Source: Lentisphaeria bacterium UBA1732 (lineage in GTDB: Bacteria > Verrucomicrobiota > Lentisphaeria > Victivallales > UBA1829). Taken from it: DNA of 45,886 nucleotides. Positions 32,792-41,506 of this stretch are shown here, in pieces. Numbering within the stretch: the first letter of the stretch is position 1; every line of letters starts with the position of its first letter. The notes under the pieces were generated by a model. The model was not told where the DNA came from and ran no database searches. It was given only the letters and a program-made list of their open reading frames with translations. The stretch covers positions 1 through 45,886 of the forward strand of contig DCIG01000082.1 in NCBI GenBank assembly GCA_002315855.1, written 5' to 3'. A program made the position numbers and the translations under genes.

Positions 32792-33600
32792 AATATGCGA
32801 TATTAAGCGATGTCCATGCGAATTTGGAAGCATTCCAGACGGTGCTTGACAAGTGCCGCGAACTGGATGTATCCTCGTTTGTCTTTCTGGGCGACATCGT
32901 AGGGTATAATGCGAATCCGCGAGAATGCCTGTCATTGCTGAGGTCTCTGAACGTGATCGCCGCAGTGAAGGGAAACCATGACGAATATGCCAGCAACGGC
33001 GATGAAATCATGGAGGGATTCAATCCCCATGCAAGAGAAGCCGTGCTGTGGACTCAGCATCAGCTCACGGACGACGACAAGATTTTTTTGCAGGGGCTTC
33101 CGATGGTTTCGCGGATACGCGGGACGCAAATGACAATCGTCCATGCGACCATGGACGGACCGGGGGCGTGGGGGTATATTTACGATATTCATCAGGCGAT
33201 TGACAATTTCTCGTATCAGTCGACGCAGCTGTGTTTCTGCGGTCATTCCCATGTGCCGGTAACTTTTTGCAGGAAACCATTCACCATGTCCAAAGAGCGT
33301 CTTGTGGAAGAACTGAAGTTCTGGGCGGCGAAGGATGAAGAGCCGGCGATGGGATTCAATTCGGATCTGGCGGATGAGATCGTACTGCCGATTGAGCCGG
33401 GATGCAAGTATCTGATCAATGTGGGAAGCGTGGGGCAACCCCGCAACCGGGACCCGCGGGCATCTTTCGCGGTGTATGATTCGGAGGCGGGGATTGTAAC
33501 GCGGTACCGTTTGCCATACGATTTGTCCGTAACGCAGCAGAAGATACGGGATTGCGGTCTGCCGGAACGTTTGGCGACGCGTCTGGAACATGGCATGTGA
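32788..33600 (+). CDS. Calcineurin-like metallophosphoesterase
   Basis: 270 residues. All motifs of the two-metal phosphoesterase fold are present: LSDVHAN (6-12), LGDIVGYNANP, VKGNHDEY, IVHAT and CGHSH, then INVGSVGQPRNRDPRASFAVYD, which is typical of the YfcE-like/ApaH-like single-domain group. These enzymes hydrolyse phosphodiesters or phosphomonoesters; the substrate cannot be inferred. It is probably cotranscribed with the glycosyltransferase that starts 46 bases after it. No signal peptide, so cytoplasmic. Confidence 0.9.
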   Translation: MKYAILSDVHANLEAFQTVLDKCRELDVSSFVFLGDIVGYNANPRECLSLLRSLNVIAAVKGNHDEYASNGDEIMEGFNPHAREAVLWTQHQLTDDDKIFLQGLPMVSRIRGTQMTIVHATMDGPGAWGYIYDIHQAIDNFSYQSTQLCFCGHSHVPVTFCRKPFTMSKERLVEELKFWAAKDEEPAMGFNSDLADEIVLPIEPGCKYLINVGSVGQPRNRDPRASFAVYDSEAGIVTRYRLPYDLSVTQQKIRDCGLPERLATRLEHGM

Positions 33601-33646
33601 GGAAACGCGAACAATTTTGAAGCGGAGCCAGCCGACAAAGGAAAGT

Positions 33647-34702
33647 ATGAAATATCTGATTGTCAAGCCAAGCAGTCTGGGTGATATACTCCATGCAATG
33701 CCCGCAGTGTCCGCCTTGTCAAAAAGCGGGAAAGATGTGGTCATTGACTGGGTAGTGAAGCCTGCATTTGCGGATTTGCCGAAGTATCTTCCGTGCGTAA
33801 GGCGCGTGATATTATTCTGCGACAAGAAGATGCGCAATCCGCTGACGATGCTGCCTGAAATCATGAAGTTCCGCAAGGCGATTCGGCAGGAGCATTATGA
33901 TGCCGTGATTGATTTGCAGGGACTTGTGCGCAGTGCCATAATCGGACGGCTTGCGGACGCAGATGTCTGCGCCGGGCCGGAGAATCCCAGAGAACCGAAG
34001 GCGAAACGGATTTATACGAGACTGCTGAACACCGCCGGAGACCGGGAAAAAATCCATGCGGTGGAGTTCAACAACGGGCTGATTGCATCGTTTCTGAATG
34101 TACCGTGTCAGGATTTGGATTTTTCGATGACTCTGACGCCGCATCGCGTTGCCGGGGGGATTGTGCGGGATTTGCTGGACGAAGAATTCGGAGCTGTGCC
34201 TGCGGCGTATTTTGTGATTGCGCCGGGAGCACGCTGGAAGACGAAAGAATGGCCGCCGGACTTTTTCGCGAACGTGATACGGGAACTTCATTCGCTCTTT
34301 CCCGATGTGCCGTGTGTGCTTGCCGGGTCCCGAACGGAACAGGAAGCCGCAGACAGGATTTGTGCGGAATGTGCGGGGCTGCCAGTTGTGTCCTTGTGCG
34401 GGCGGACAAGTATTGTGCAGCTGGTCGAGCTGATTCGCGGTTCGGCAGCCATGGTCTGCAATGACAGCGGCCCGATGCACATTGCCGCCGCGCTGCAAGT
34501 GCCCGTCGCAGCACTTTTTGCCCCGACCGATCCTGTGCGTACCGGACCGTACTGTGAAAAAAAATCGGTACTTATGCCGGATTTGACTTGCAATTGCTGT
34601 TATTTGCGCTATTGTAAAAAGCCAGTATGCCACGAAGGGATTCCTGCCTCCGGTGTGGCTGAAGCAGTATCGACCATGCTGGCAGGGATACGGGACATCT
34701 GA
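33647..34702 (+). CDS. Glycosyltransferase family 9 (heptosyltransferase-like)
   Basis: 351 residues. N-terminus KYLIVKPSSLGDILHAMPAV is the classic ADP-heptose:LPS heptosyltransferase start. The C-terminal nucleotide-sugar site has NDSGPMHIAAAL followed by ALFAPTDPVRTGPY. It probably adds heptose or a related sugar to lipopolysaccharide core on the cytoplasmic face of the inner membrane. ATG 33647 has AAGGA just upstream; the longer frame would overlap the metallophosphoesterase. A cysteine cluster near the end (CNCCYLRYCKKPVC) is notable and may bind metal. The transcript probably continues into the secreted-protein gene 43 bases downstream. Confidence 0.9.
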   Translation: MKYLIVKPSSLGDILHAMPAVSALSKSGKDVVIDWVVKPAFADLPKYLPCVRRVILFCDKKMRNPLTMLPEIMKFRKAIRQEHYDAVIDLQGLVRSAIIGRLADADVCAGPENPREPKAKRIYTRLLNTAGDREKIHAVEFNNGLIASFLNVPCQDLDFSMTLTPHRVAGGIVRDLLDEEFGAVPAAYFVIAPGARWKTKEWPPDFFANVIRELHSLFPDVPCVLAGSRTEQEAADRICAECAGLPVVSLCGRTSIVQLVELIRGSAAMVCNDSGPMHIAAALQVPVAALFAPTDPVRTGPYCEKKSVLMPDLTCNCCYLRYCKKPVCHEGIPASGVAEAVSTMLAGIRDI

Positions 34703-34745
34703 CCGTGTTATCCAAAAACTGTTTTACCATCAGGAGTTAAATGAA

Positions 34746-36086
34746 ATGAAACGATTCCGATATTTGTTCCCTGCATTCAGGTGCATTCTTTTTGCACTGG
34801 TGATGCTGTTTGTGCCGACCATGGTTCAAGCGCAGGTATCCGTCAAAATGAAGGTGGTGCAGAATAATTTTCTGCAGTACGAGAATATATTCGTGCGGGT
34901 GGCGATCCGCAATCTTTCGGCACATCCGCTGGCATTCGGAGAGGCAAATTCTCTGAACGGGAAACTGCGATTTGAAATTGTTCCGGCAGATACATCGGAC
35001 CCGAAAGTCATGCCGCTTGTCAAAGGCGTGAAAGGTCCGGAGTTGACGGGGCTGATTCTCGCGCCGGGAGCGAACCAGACTTTTCTTTTCAATCTGACGG
35101 CGCATTATGACGTGCGGCGTGAGGGCAAGTATATGGTGCGGGCGGTAGTGTCTCATCCGCAGCTGGAACATTTATACCAGTCCAATGAGGAGTTTTTCAA
35201 TGTGGTGCGGGGCACACGCATCTGGTCACGCACGGTAGGGATTCCTCTGCTTGACGAAGCGGCGGCGGATATGGATATCAAGGCTATGGAAGAAGCCGAA
35301 AAGAACAAAAAGGCTGAAAACGACGAGGACGGTCAGGAGACCGCCAAAAAGACAATCCGCAAAATCGGGACACGTACTTATACGATTCTGCGTTATTTCA
35401 CCGGCACGACCAATGTGTACTGTCTCCAGCTGGAAGACAAGAACAATGTGTACCTGCTGCGTCATATCGGGTTCGACCTGGGGGCCGATCTGAAGCCGAA
35501 ATGCGAAGTTGACTTTCTGTCGAGACTGAATATTCTGCTTCCCGCAAGTCCGAAAGTTTTCGCCTATTATCAGTACAATTCCGATGGCAAACTGGAAAAG
35601 AAAAGTATTCTTATGAAAACCGATACGGAACCGACCTTTGCCGTTGACGTGAAATCCGGCATCATTACCGTGGTCGGCGGGCGTGAGGCGCGCAAGGACG
35701 TGGATTATGAAGAAATCCGAGATTTGCCGTTCCTGGAAGATATGAGCGACACCGATTATTTTCCGGCGAAAAATTATGATAAAAACGGCGAAGAAGCCGA
35801 TGACGTATACAAGAAAATCGGGAAAACGCTGATTGAAGACAAAGAGAAAAAAGGCGTTTTCGATGACATCCTGCCCGATATGCCGTCCGACAAGAAATCG
35901 ACGGATGCCGGTGCGGCATCGTCTCTTTTGACAAGTCCTGCAACTTCTGGAAGTTCGACAAAGGCATCAAGCACGACAAAAGCGTCAAGCACGACAAAAG
36001 CGTCAAGCACGACAAAAGCGTCAACTCCGGCTAAAACGCCGAACGATGAAATCAAAATCGGAAAAGGAATGTTCGACGAATATTGA
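34746..36086 (+). CDS. Exported protein of unknown function with KASSTT repeats
   Basis: 446 residues. Signal peptide at 1-30 (cleavage near VQAQ). A beta-rich N-terminal domain follows, with VSVKMKVVQNNFLQYENIFV and VRVAIRNLSAHPLAF, like an immunoglobulin-type fold. A helical charged stretch (MEEAEKNKKAENDEDGQE) leads into TRTYTILRYFTGTTNVYCLQ. The tail is low-complexity Ser/Thr/Ala/Lys with three six-residue repeats (KASSTT) before a short conserved-looking end. No family recognised. AGGAG nine bases before ATG 34746 fixes the start. Last gene of its unit, followed by a probable terminator. Confidence 0.7.
   Translation: MKRFRYLFPAFRCILFALVMLFVPTMVQAQVSVKMKVVQNNFLQYENIFVRVAIRNLSAHPLAFGEANSLNGKLRFEIVPADTSDPKVMPLVKGVKGPELTGLILAPGANQTFLFNLTAHYDVRREGKYMVRAVVSHPQLEHLYQSNEEFFNVVRGTRIWSRTVGIPLLDEAAADMDIKAMEEAEKNKKAENDEDGQETAKKTIRKIGTRTYTILRYFTGTTNVYCLQLEDKNNVYLLRHIGFDLGADLKPKCEVDFLSRLNILLPASPKVFAYYQYNSDGKLEKKSILMKTDTEPTFAVDVKSGIITVVGGREARKDVDYEEIRDLPFLEDMSDTDYFPAKNYDKNGEEADDVYKKIGKTLIEDKEKKGVFDDILPDMPSDKKSTDAGAASSLLTSPATSGSSTKASSTTKASSTTKASSTTKASTPAKTPNDEIKIGKGMFDEY
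35961..36022 (+). repeat. 18-bp tandem coding repeats
   Basis: An 18-bp unit encoding KASSTT is repeated about three times, with copies two and three identical and the first differing at one or two bases. It lies in the low-complexity tail of the exported protein. Confidence 0.75.
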
Positions 36087-36143
36087 GCAGAACATATTCC
36101 GACTGATATATTGAGCTGACAATCAGCTTCCATGAAACAAACG

Positions 36144-36190
36144 ACCGGATTTCAAACGGAAAATTTTCCAGATGAAGTCCGGTTTTCTTA
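36144..36190 (+). terminator. Probable terminator after exported-protein gene
   Basis: Stem ACCGGA-T-TTC with GAAG-TCCGGT (outer arms 36144-36153 and 36174-36183), with an inner palindrome GGAAAATTTTCC, followed by TTTTCTT. Confidence 0.6.
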
Positions 36191-36261
36191 TCGGTGCAAT
36201 CAAGAGAGCTTGTTTCAGAAATCAGAACTGAGTGAAAAAAATCCATTTTCTTTATCAGAAC

Positions 36262-36290
36262 TTGACTTTTTATTCTGTCAGAAGTATAGT
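36262..36290 (+). promoter_or_regulatory. Promoter of GH30 gene
   Basis: TTGACT at 36262-36267, 17 bases, TATAGT at 36285-36290. About 50 bases before the start codon. Confidence 0.7.
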
Positions 36291-36340
36291 ATACCACAAC
36301 CCGCAAACCCGCAACTTTTTTTCGCAACAGGATTTTCCCA

Positions 36341-37993
36341 ATGAACTGCACCCATCATATTTTCTCACCCTTTTTCAAAGGCTTGTTTGCACTGGCTGTT
36401 TTCGCCTCTGCACTGTCATTTGTCCATGGACAAAATACCGCAGACGGAACGGCTCAGCCTCAGTCATCTGTCCGCGTGATATTGAGTCCGGAGCAGGGCG
36501 TTTCGCCATTTAACAACGGCATTTTCGAGGGGTGGGGAACCTCACTTTGCTGGTGGGCAAACCGAGTAGGCTACAGCGATAAAATCACAAACAGCTGTGT
36601 GGATGCGTTTTTCGATCAGACGAAAGGTCTGATGCTGAATATCGTGCGTTACAATGTCGGGGGAGGGGATGACCCGCGGCATCATCATATTACGCGGTCC
36701 GATTCCAATATGCCGGGTTTTGCGCAGCCTGTTCTGGATGAAAACGGAAATTTCGAGGTGGACGGTTCGGGGCTGGTGATTTATGATTATGACTGGAACA
36801 AAGACAAAAATCAGGTCAATGTCCTGAAAAAAATCGAAGCCCGCAACAAAGACGTTCTAATCGAAGTATTCTCCAATTCTCCGCCGTATTTCATGACATG
36901 GAGCGGGTGTTCATCGGGCGGATCGGGGGAACACCTGGACAATCTGAAGCCGGAATACAATGATATGTTTGCGGATTTTATGGCGGATGTGGTGGTGCAT
37001 CTGCAAAAAGATTTGAAGCTGAAACTGAACAGTGTGGACCCGATGAATGAGCCGTCAAGCCGTTTCTGGAATGCCAACAGCAACAAGCAGGAAGGCTGTG
37101 ATTTCAAAGACCCGAAATCGCAGACGAATATTCTGGTCGCACTGGACAAGGCACTGAAGAAAAGAGGAGTGCGCAACGATATTCTGATTGCGGCATCGGA
37201 CGAAACTTCGGTGGATTTGGTGGAACCTGTTTTCAAATCGCTTTCGCCGGAAGCCCAAAAGGCAATTGACCGCATCAATACTCATGCCTACAGCGGGAGC
37301 CGGCGCGAACAGGTTCAGAAGTTCGTCAGTTCACAGAAGAAACATTTCTGGATGAGCGAAGTGGATGGAACGGGTACGCGTGGCGGAAACGGTGCAGGAG
37401 ACATGGGGTCCGCATTATGGCTGGCAAGCAGAATCTGCGAGGACGTCAATCTGATGAAAGTGTCGGCATGGGTTATTTGGCAGGTCATCGACACACATCA
37501 TTCGGATTTCAATGACAAGGAACGCCGACCTGTAACGCTTCGCGGTGCATACTGGGGGCTTGGTTATGCAGACCACTATGATGAGACCATCCATGTGGGC
37601 AAGAGATACTATGCTTTCGGTCAGTATTCGCGTTATATCCGTCCGGGCGACCGCATCATCGGGAGCCGTGCGGCAGATTCCTCCGGCGAACTGTATGCCC
37701 GCAAGGTGCTTTCGGCATACAACAAGGAGACTGGGAAAGTCGCAATCGTGGTGTATAACGATTCGGCAAAAGAAGTCTCCTATCAGTTTGACCTGACTGC
37801 ATTCCCGAAACTGAACAGCAGCAAAGTACGTGTGGTACGGACATCCGGCGCGTACAATGCCGGAGAAAACTGGACGGAATCGGATGCAATCGCGCTCCGG
37901 GACAAGAAATTTGATGCGAGACTGGCACCGTATTCGATTACGACCTTTGTGATTGCCGGGACGGGGAAAGATGCAGAACTCCCTGTGAAATAA
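36341..37993 (+). CDS. Secreted glycoside hydrolase family 30 (endo-beta-1,6-galactanase-like)
   Basis: 550 residues with signal peptide (cleavage near VHGQ, residue 30). GH30 features: FEGWGTSLCWWANRVG (62-77), RYNVGGGDDPRHHH (103-116), the acid/base E237 in SVDPMNEP and the nucleophile E340 in FWMSEVDG, then WQVIDTHH. A beta-sandwich follows to the end (about 460-545). The pattern is nearest to the endo-beta-1,6-galactanase type of GH30, which acts on arabinogalactan side chains; this assignment is by memory of motifs only. AGGA lies 11 bases before ATG 36341. The gene has its own promoter and terminator and stands alone, with no regulator or transporter beside it. Confidence 0.88.
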   Translation: MNCTHHIFSPFFKGLFALAVFASALSFVHGQNTADGTAQPQSSVRVILSPEQGVSPFNNGIFEGWGTSLCWWANRVGYSDKITNSCVDAFFDQTKGLMLNIVRYNVGGGDDPRHHHITRSDSNMPGFAQPVLDENGNFEVDGSGLVIYDYDWNKDKNQVNVLKKIEARNKDVLIEVFSNSPPYFMTWSGCSSGGSGEHLDNLKPEYNDMFADFMADVVVHLQKDLKLKLNSVDPMNEPSSRFWNANSNKQEGCDFKDPKSQTNILVALDKALKKRGVRNDILIAASDETSVDLVEPVFKSLSPEAQKAIDRINTHAYSGSRREQVQKFVSSQKKHFWMSEVDGTGTRGGNGAGDMGSALWLASRICEDVNLMKVSAWVIWQVIDTHHSDFNDKERRPVTLRGAYWGLGYADHYDETIHVGKRYYAFGQYSRYIRPGDRIIGSRAADSSGELYARKVLSAYNKETGKVAIVVYNDSAKEVSYQFDLTAFPKLNSSKVRVVRTSGAYNAGENWTESDAIALRDKKFDARLAPYSITTFVIAGTGKDAELPVK

Positions 37994-38012
37994 AACGTGC
38001 AAGTCCTGCCGG

Positions 38013-38054
38013 GAAAACGCCTGAATCACTTCATCACGGGGGGCAGGCGTTTTC
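38013..38054 (+). terminator. Terminator after GH30 gene
   Basis: Perfect 11-bp stem GAAAACGCCTG (38013-38023) and CAGGCGTTTTC (38044-38054). The downstream TTTTC lies in the stem itself, with a further T tract shortly after. Confidence 0.75.
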
Positions 38055-38099
38055 TGCATCATACTGTCCTGTTTTTTGAGGAAAAAACAAGAGGATTAC

Positions 38100-38144
38100 T
38101 TGTTTTTTCAGAAAAATGTATTATCTTTAGATTATCTCTATAAT
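38100..38144 (+). promoter_or_regulatory. Promoter region of cdaA-cdaR
   Basis: TTGTTT at 38100-38105, 16 bases, TATCTT at 38122-38127. A second possible -10 box, TATAAT, lies at 38139-38144. Which is used cannot be told. Confidence 0.45.
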
Positions 38145-38182
38145 TACAGAGCTAATTTCAACACGCAGGAACACCAGCCACA

Positions 38183-39034
38183 ATGGACGGAATACTATCT
38201 TTTTTTCAAAAAATTGACACGGAGACACTTCGGAGTATTTCGGTCGGATTTGCCGATTTCATACTCATTTTTTTTCTCCTGTACGGAGTTCTGTATTTTT
38301 TGCGTGGAACACGAAGTGCGAACGTTCTGTTCGGCGTCATAGCAATTCTGCTTGTTTTGACGTTTGTATCCAACGCCCTGGATTTGGTCGTATTGCGTTA
38401 TGTGTTTGATACCATTGTGCAGAATATCGCGCTGGCGATTCTGATTATTTTTCAGCCGGAATTCCGACGGACATTTGCGCAGGTCGGGAGTATTTTCGTA
38501 ACAACGAAAACGAGCCGAGAGACGATTGATCAGGTCGTGGATGCCGTGAAGCATTTGTCGCTTACCCGAACGGGAGCTTTGATAGTTTTTGAACGCAACA
38601 TCGGGTTGACGGATATTGTGAAATCAGCAGTATCGCTGTCATCGCGAGTGGATTCAGCGCTGCTGCAATCCATATTTTTTCCAAATTCGCCGCTTCATGA
38701 CTGTGCCGTGATTATCAAAAACGACAAAATCATCGCGGCTCATGCGGTGCTTCCTCTGGCGGAAGAATCTTTTTTCAGCGAGGGAAAACGACTTGGGACG
38801 CGACACCGGGCTTCGGTGGGAATTACGCAGGAAACCGATGCGGTCGTTGTTACGGTTTCGGAAGAAACAGGAGTTGTCAGTGTATCTGTAAACGGGAGAA
38901 TATCAAGAGGATATACATGTGAAGACTTGAGAGAGGAACTGTCAGTTCAGTTACTGCATTCTTCCAAAAAGCAGGATGGAAAACTGTTCCATTTCGCGGT
39001 GGATCGAAAAAGAACAAAAGGGGGAAGCAAATGA
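38183..39034 (+). CDS. cdaA: Diadenylate cyclase CdaA (DacA), DGA motif altered
   Basis: 283 residues. Three N-terminal membrane helices (about 20-90) precede the DAC domain, which makes cyclic di-AMP from two ATP. The family layout is clear: FPNSPLHDCAVIIKNDKI (167-183), AAHAVLPLA and GTRHRASVGITQETDAVVV. The RHR motif (207-209) is intact. The DGA motif reads D173-C174-A175 because the glycine codon is TGT. ATG 38183 starts a normal CdaA N-terminus but has only a distant AGGA upstream. Stop codon overlaps the cdaR start (ATGA). The usual third neighbour, glmM, is not here. Confidence 0.92.
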   Translation: MDGILSFFQKIDTETLRSISVGFADFILIFFLLYGVLYFLRGTRSANVLFGVIAILLVLTFVSNALDLVVLRYVFDTIVQNIALAILIIFQPEFRRTFAQVGSIFVTTKTSRETIDQVVDAVKHLSLTRTGALIVFERNIGLTDIVKSAVSLSSRVDSALLQSIFFPNSPLHDCAVIIKNDKIIAAHAVLPLAEESFFSEGKRLGTRHRASVGITQETDAVVVTVSEETGVVSVSVNGRISRGYTCEDLREELSVQLLHSSKKQDGKLFHFAVDRKRTKGGSK

Positions 39035-40035
39035 GCAATGCGAAGACGAACAGACTTCCGGGATTTATCAGGAATGACGCTTCCCGAAAATTATTCGCTT
39101 TGCTGCTGGCATGTCTGCTGACGGTCTTTGCGTATACAAACCGCCCGAAGCAGGAGTATGAAAACAACTATGTGACCGTGCCTCTGTCCTGTACGATTGA
39201 CGCCCATGAGACGGATTTGTTTTTGGACTCCATGAATATTCCTGATTTGAACTTTACGGTGAAAACTCCGAAAAAACTGAAAAAATACGAAATGGAATCC
39301 TTTTATTATCCGTATGTTCTGACAAGGGGAGATTATGAAAACGGCGGGAAAATCGCAATCAAGCCGGAATTGCTGAAGTCCAAGATGCTGAAAGACGGTA
39401 CATTTCAGGTGGAAAATGCTTCGCCGGAGCAGGTCGTACTTGATTTGGATATCCGTGTGAAACAGGATGCCGTGCCGGTGAAGCTGATGTATGAAACTTC
39501 GGAACTGGTTGACGGTTATGTGCTCGCGGAAGAACCCGCACTGATGCCGAATCAAAGCGTTTCGGTGAGCGGTCCGAAAAAACTGGTGGACAATCTGGAA
39601 GAAATCAGAACGAAATTGATTCCGCTTGCCAATGCAAACGACAGTTTCCAGTACAGGGCTGTGCTGGAGAATCCGTATCCCGGAAAAGTGAGTGTGAATC
39701 CCGATGCCGTAGACGTCAAGGTGAAACTGAAAAAGCTGGAGGGCGAGCGTTTTGAGCATGTGCCAGTTCAGATTCTAACTCCGTTCGACAGCAAGTCGCG
39801 TCTGATTGTTACAAAGATCACCCCATCCGAGGTAGACATCTTCTCCAATCGAGGAGACGCCGATAAACTGACGAAAGAAATGCTTCATCCCTATGTGGAC
39901 ATCCGGCAGTATACGCAGCCCGGCGTCTATGAGACCAATATCAAATGCTGGTGCGATTTGAACAATATCCAGATTCGTTCCTGGTCGCCGAATAAGGTGA
40001 TCATCACGCTGGAAGCCCCGAAAGAAGTGAAGTAG
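39031..40035 (+). CDS. cdaR: YbbR-domain protein CdaR
   Basis: 334 residues. One N-terminal membrane helix (KLFALLLACLLTVFAYTN, about 20-37) anchors tandem YbbR-type beta domains outside the cytoplasm: VPVKLMYETSELVDGYVLAEEPALMPNQSVSVSGPKKLVDNLEEIRT has the typical spacing, followed by two more units, the last with TQPGVYETNIK. In Firmicutes CdaR binds and modulates CdaA. The ATGA overlap with cdaA shows coupled translation and supports the same role here. Confidence 0.88.
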   Translation: MSNAKTNRLPGFIRNDASRKLFALLLACLLTVFAYTNRPKQEYENNYVTVPLSCTIDAHETDLFLDSMNIPDLNFTVKTPKKLKKYEMESFYYPYVLTRGDYENGGKIAIKPELLKSKMLKDGTFQVENASPEQVVLDLDIRVKQDAVPVKLMYETSELVDGYVLAEEPALMPNQSVSVSGPKKLVDNLEEIRTKLIPLANANDSFQYRAVLENPYPGKVSVNPDAVDVKVKLKKLEGERFEHVPVQILTPFDSKSRLIVTKITPSEVDIFSNRGDADKLTKEMLHPYVDIRQYTQPGVYETNIKCWCDLNNIQIRSWSPNKVIITLEAPKEVK

Positions 40036-40090
40036 TTTTTCAACGTCCATTTCTTTTGAAATTAACTCTTTGGGAAATCGTCAGAGCGGT

Positions 40091-40109
40091 GCAAAAGAAT
40101 GCGTTTTGC
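40091..40109 (+). terminator. Weak hairpin after cdaR
   Basis: GCAAAA (40091-40096) and TTTTGC (40104-40109). A short stem without a good T tract; termination is doubtful. Confidence 0.25.
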
Positions 40110-40140
40110 CCCATTCTTCCGTATATTTTAAAGAAATCAT

Positions 40141-40169
40141 TTGAAATTTGAGCTATCTTCTTGTATATT
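40141..40169 (+). promoter_or_regulatory. argG promoter
   Basis: TTGAAA at 40141-40146, 17 bases, TATATT at 40164-40169. This match shows that the TTG at 40141, the first possible start in the argG frame, is promoter and not a start codon. Confidence 0.85.
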
Positions 40170-40205
40170 GATAAGATATGTTTTTTCATTCATTCAGGTG
40201 CAGTC

Positions 40206-40233
40206 CCGTTCCGATGTGTCCGGAATGGAACGG
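40206..40233 (+). promoter_or_regulatory. Hairpin in argG leader
   Basis: CCGTTCC (40206-40212) pairs with GGAACGG (40227-40233). The overlapping TTCCG/CGGAA pair would form a competing smaller stem. It lies between the promoter and the ribosome binding site. Confidence 0.45.
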
Positions 40234-40260
40234 CCGGTTTCAATTTCAAGGAGTTTTCAA

Positions 40261-41463
40261 ATGAAAGTAATTGTCGCGTACTCGGGTGGTCTTGATACCT
40301 CCGTCATCGTCAAGTGGGTCAAAGAAACATACAATGCCGAAGTGATTGGCTACTGTGCCGATGTCGGTCAGGCGGAAGAAACCTCCGGCGTGGAACAGAA
40401 GTGCATCAATACGGGAGCTTCCAAGTGCTATGTGGAAGATTTGACTGAAGAATTTGCCCGCGATTTCATTTTTCCGATGATGCAGGCCAATGCAATTTAT
40501 GAAGGCAACTACCTGCTGGGGACTTCGATTGCCCGTCCTCTGATCGGCAAGCGACTTGTGGAAGTGGCACATGCAGAAGGCGCAGACGCCATCTGCCACG
40601 GTGCAACCGGCAAAGGCAATGACCAGGTTCGTTTTGAACTGGCAGCCAACGCAATTGACCCGAACATCAAAATCATCGCCGCATGGCGCGACCCGAACTG
40701 GCATTTCCATTCCCGTTCGGAAATGATTGAATACGCTCACAAGAACAACATTCCCGTGAGCAGCACGCTCAAGAAGCCGTATTCCATGGACCGCAACCTG
40801 CTTCACATTTCCTTTGAAGGCGGCATTCTGGAAGACCCGTGGCAGGAATGCCCGGAAGATATTTCCGTCATGACCAAGCCGCTGTCTCAGGCAGCCGACG
40901 TCCCGGAAGATGTAATCATCGAATTTGAAAAGGGGATCCCGGTCAAGGTCAACGGCGAAGCACTCAGCCCTGCAAACATCATGCGCAAGCTGAATGAAAT
41001 CGGCTCCCGTCATGCCGTCGGCCGCGTGGACATCGTGGAAAACCGTTTCGTGGGCATGAAGTCCCGCGGCGTGTACGAAACCCCTGCCGGAACCATTCTG
41101 TATTATGCACATCGCGGTCTTGAAGAAATCACGATGGACCGAGAAGTGATGTTCCTGCGCGACAGCTTCATCCCGACCTACGCAAAGCTGGTGTACAACG
41201 GATTCTGGTATGCTCCGGAACGCGAAATGCTTCAGGCGGCCATCACCGAAAGCCAGCGTTTCGTCTCCGGCGAAGTCCGCGTGAAACTGTTCAAGGGCGC
41301 CTGCCACGTAACGGGCCGCCGTTCTCCGTACAGCCTCTATGATGATTCCATCGCCACCTTTGAACAGGACGATGTGTACGATCATAAGGATGCAGCAGGT
41401 TTCATCAAGCTGAATGCCCTGCGTCTGCGCGTTCTTGCCCGCAGCAAACAGCATCGCTATTGA
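40261..41463 (+). CDS. argG: Argininosuccinate synthase
   Basis: 400 residues, the normal length. It joins citrulline and aspartate using ATP in arginine synthesis. N-terminal PP-loop AYSGGLDTS (6-14); further family motifs are GYCADVGQ, GATGKGNDQVRFE and KKPYSMDRNLLHISFEGG. AAGGAG seven bases before ATG 40261 gives a secure start. argH is not in the window. A 44-base gap separates it from ppk, with no terminator, so the following genes may share its promoter. Confidence 0.97.
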   Translation: MKVIVAYSGGLDTSVIVKWVKETYNAEVIGYCADVGQAEETSGVEQKCINTGASKCYVEDLTEEFARDFIFPMMQANAIYEGNYLLGTSIARPLIGKRLVEVAHAEGADAICHGATGKGNDQVRFELAANAIDPNIKIIAAWRDPNWHFHSRSEMIEYAHKNNIPVSSTLKKPYSMDRNLLHISFEGGILEDPWQECPEDISVMTKPLSQAADVPEDVIIEFEKGIPVKVNGEALSPANIMRKLNEIGSRHAVGRVDIVENRFVGMKSRGVYETPAGTILYYAHRGLEEITMDREVMFLRDSFIPTYAKLVYNGFWYAPEREMLQAAITESQRFVSGEVRVKLFKGACHVTGRRSPYSLYDDSIATFEQDDVYDHKDAAGFIKLNALRLRVLARSKQHRY

Positions 41464-41506
41464 TTTCGCGACGAAAACTGCGAAGCTCGCCCCCTGAGCC
41501 GCAGAT

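Noticed and set aside
40246..41454. 402-codon frame opposite argG
   Set aside because: Exact antisense shadow of argG.
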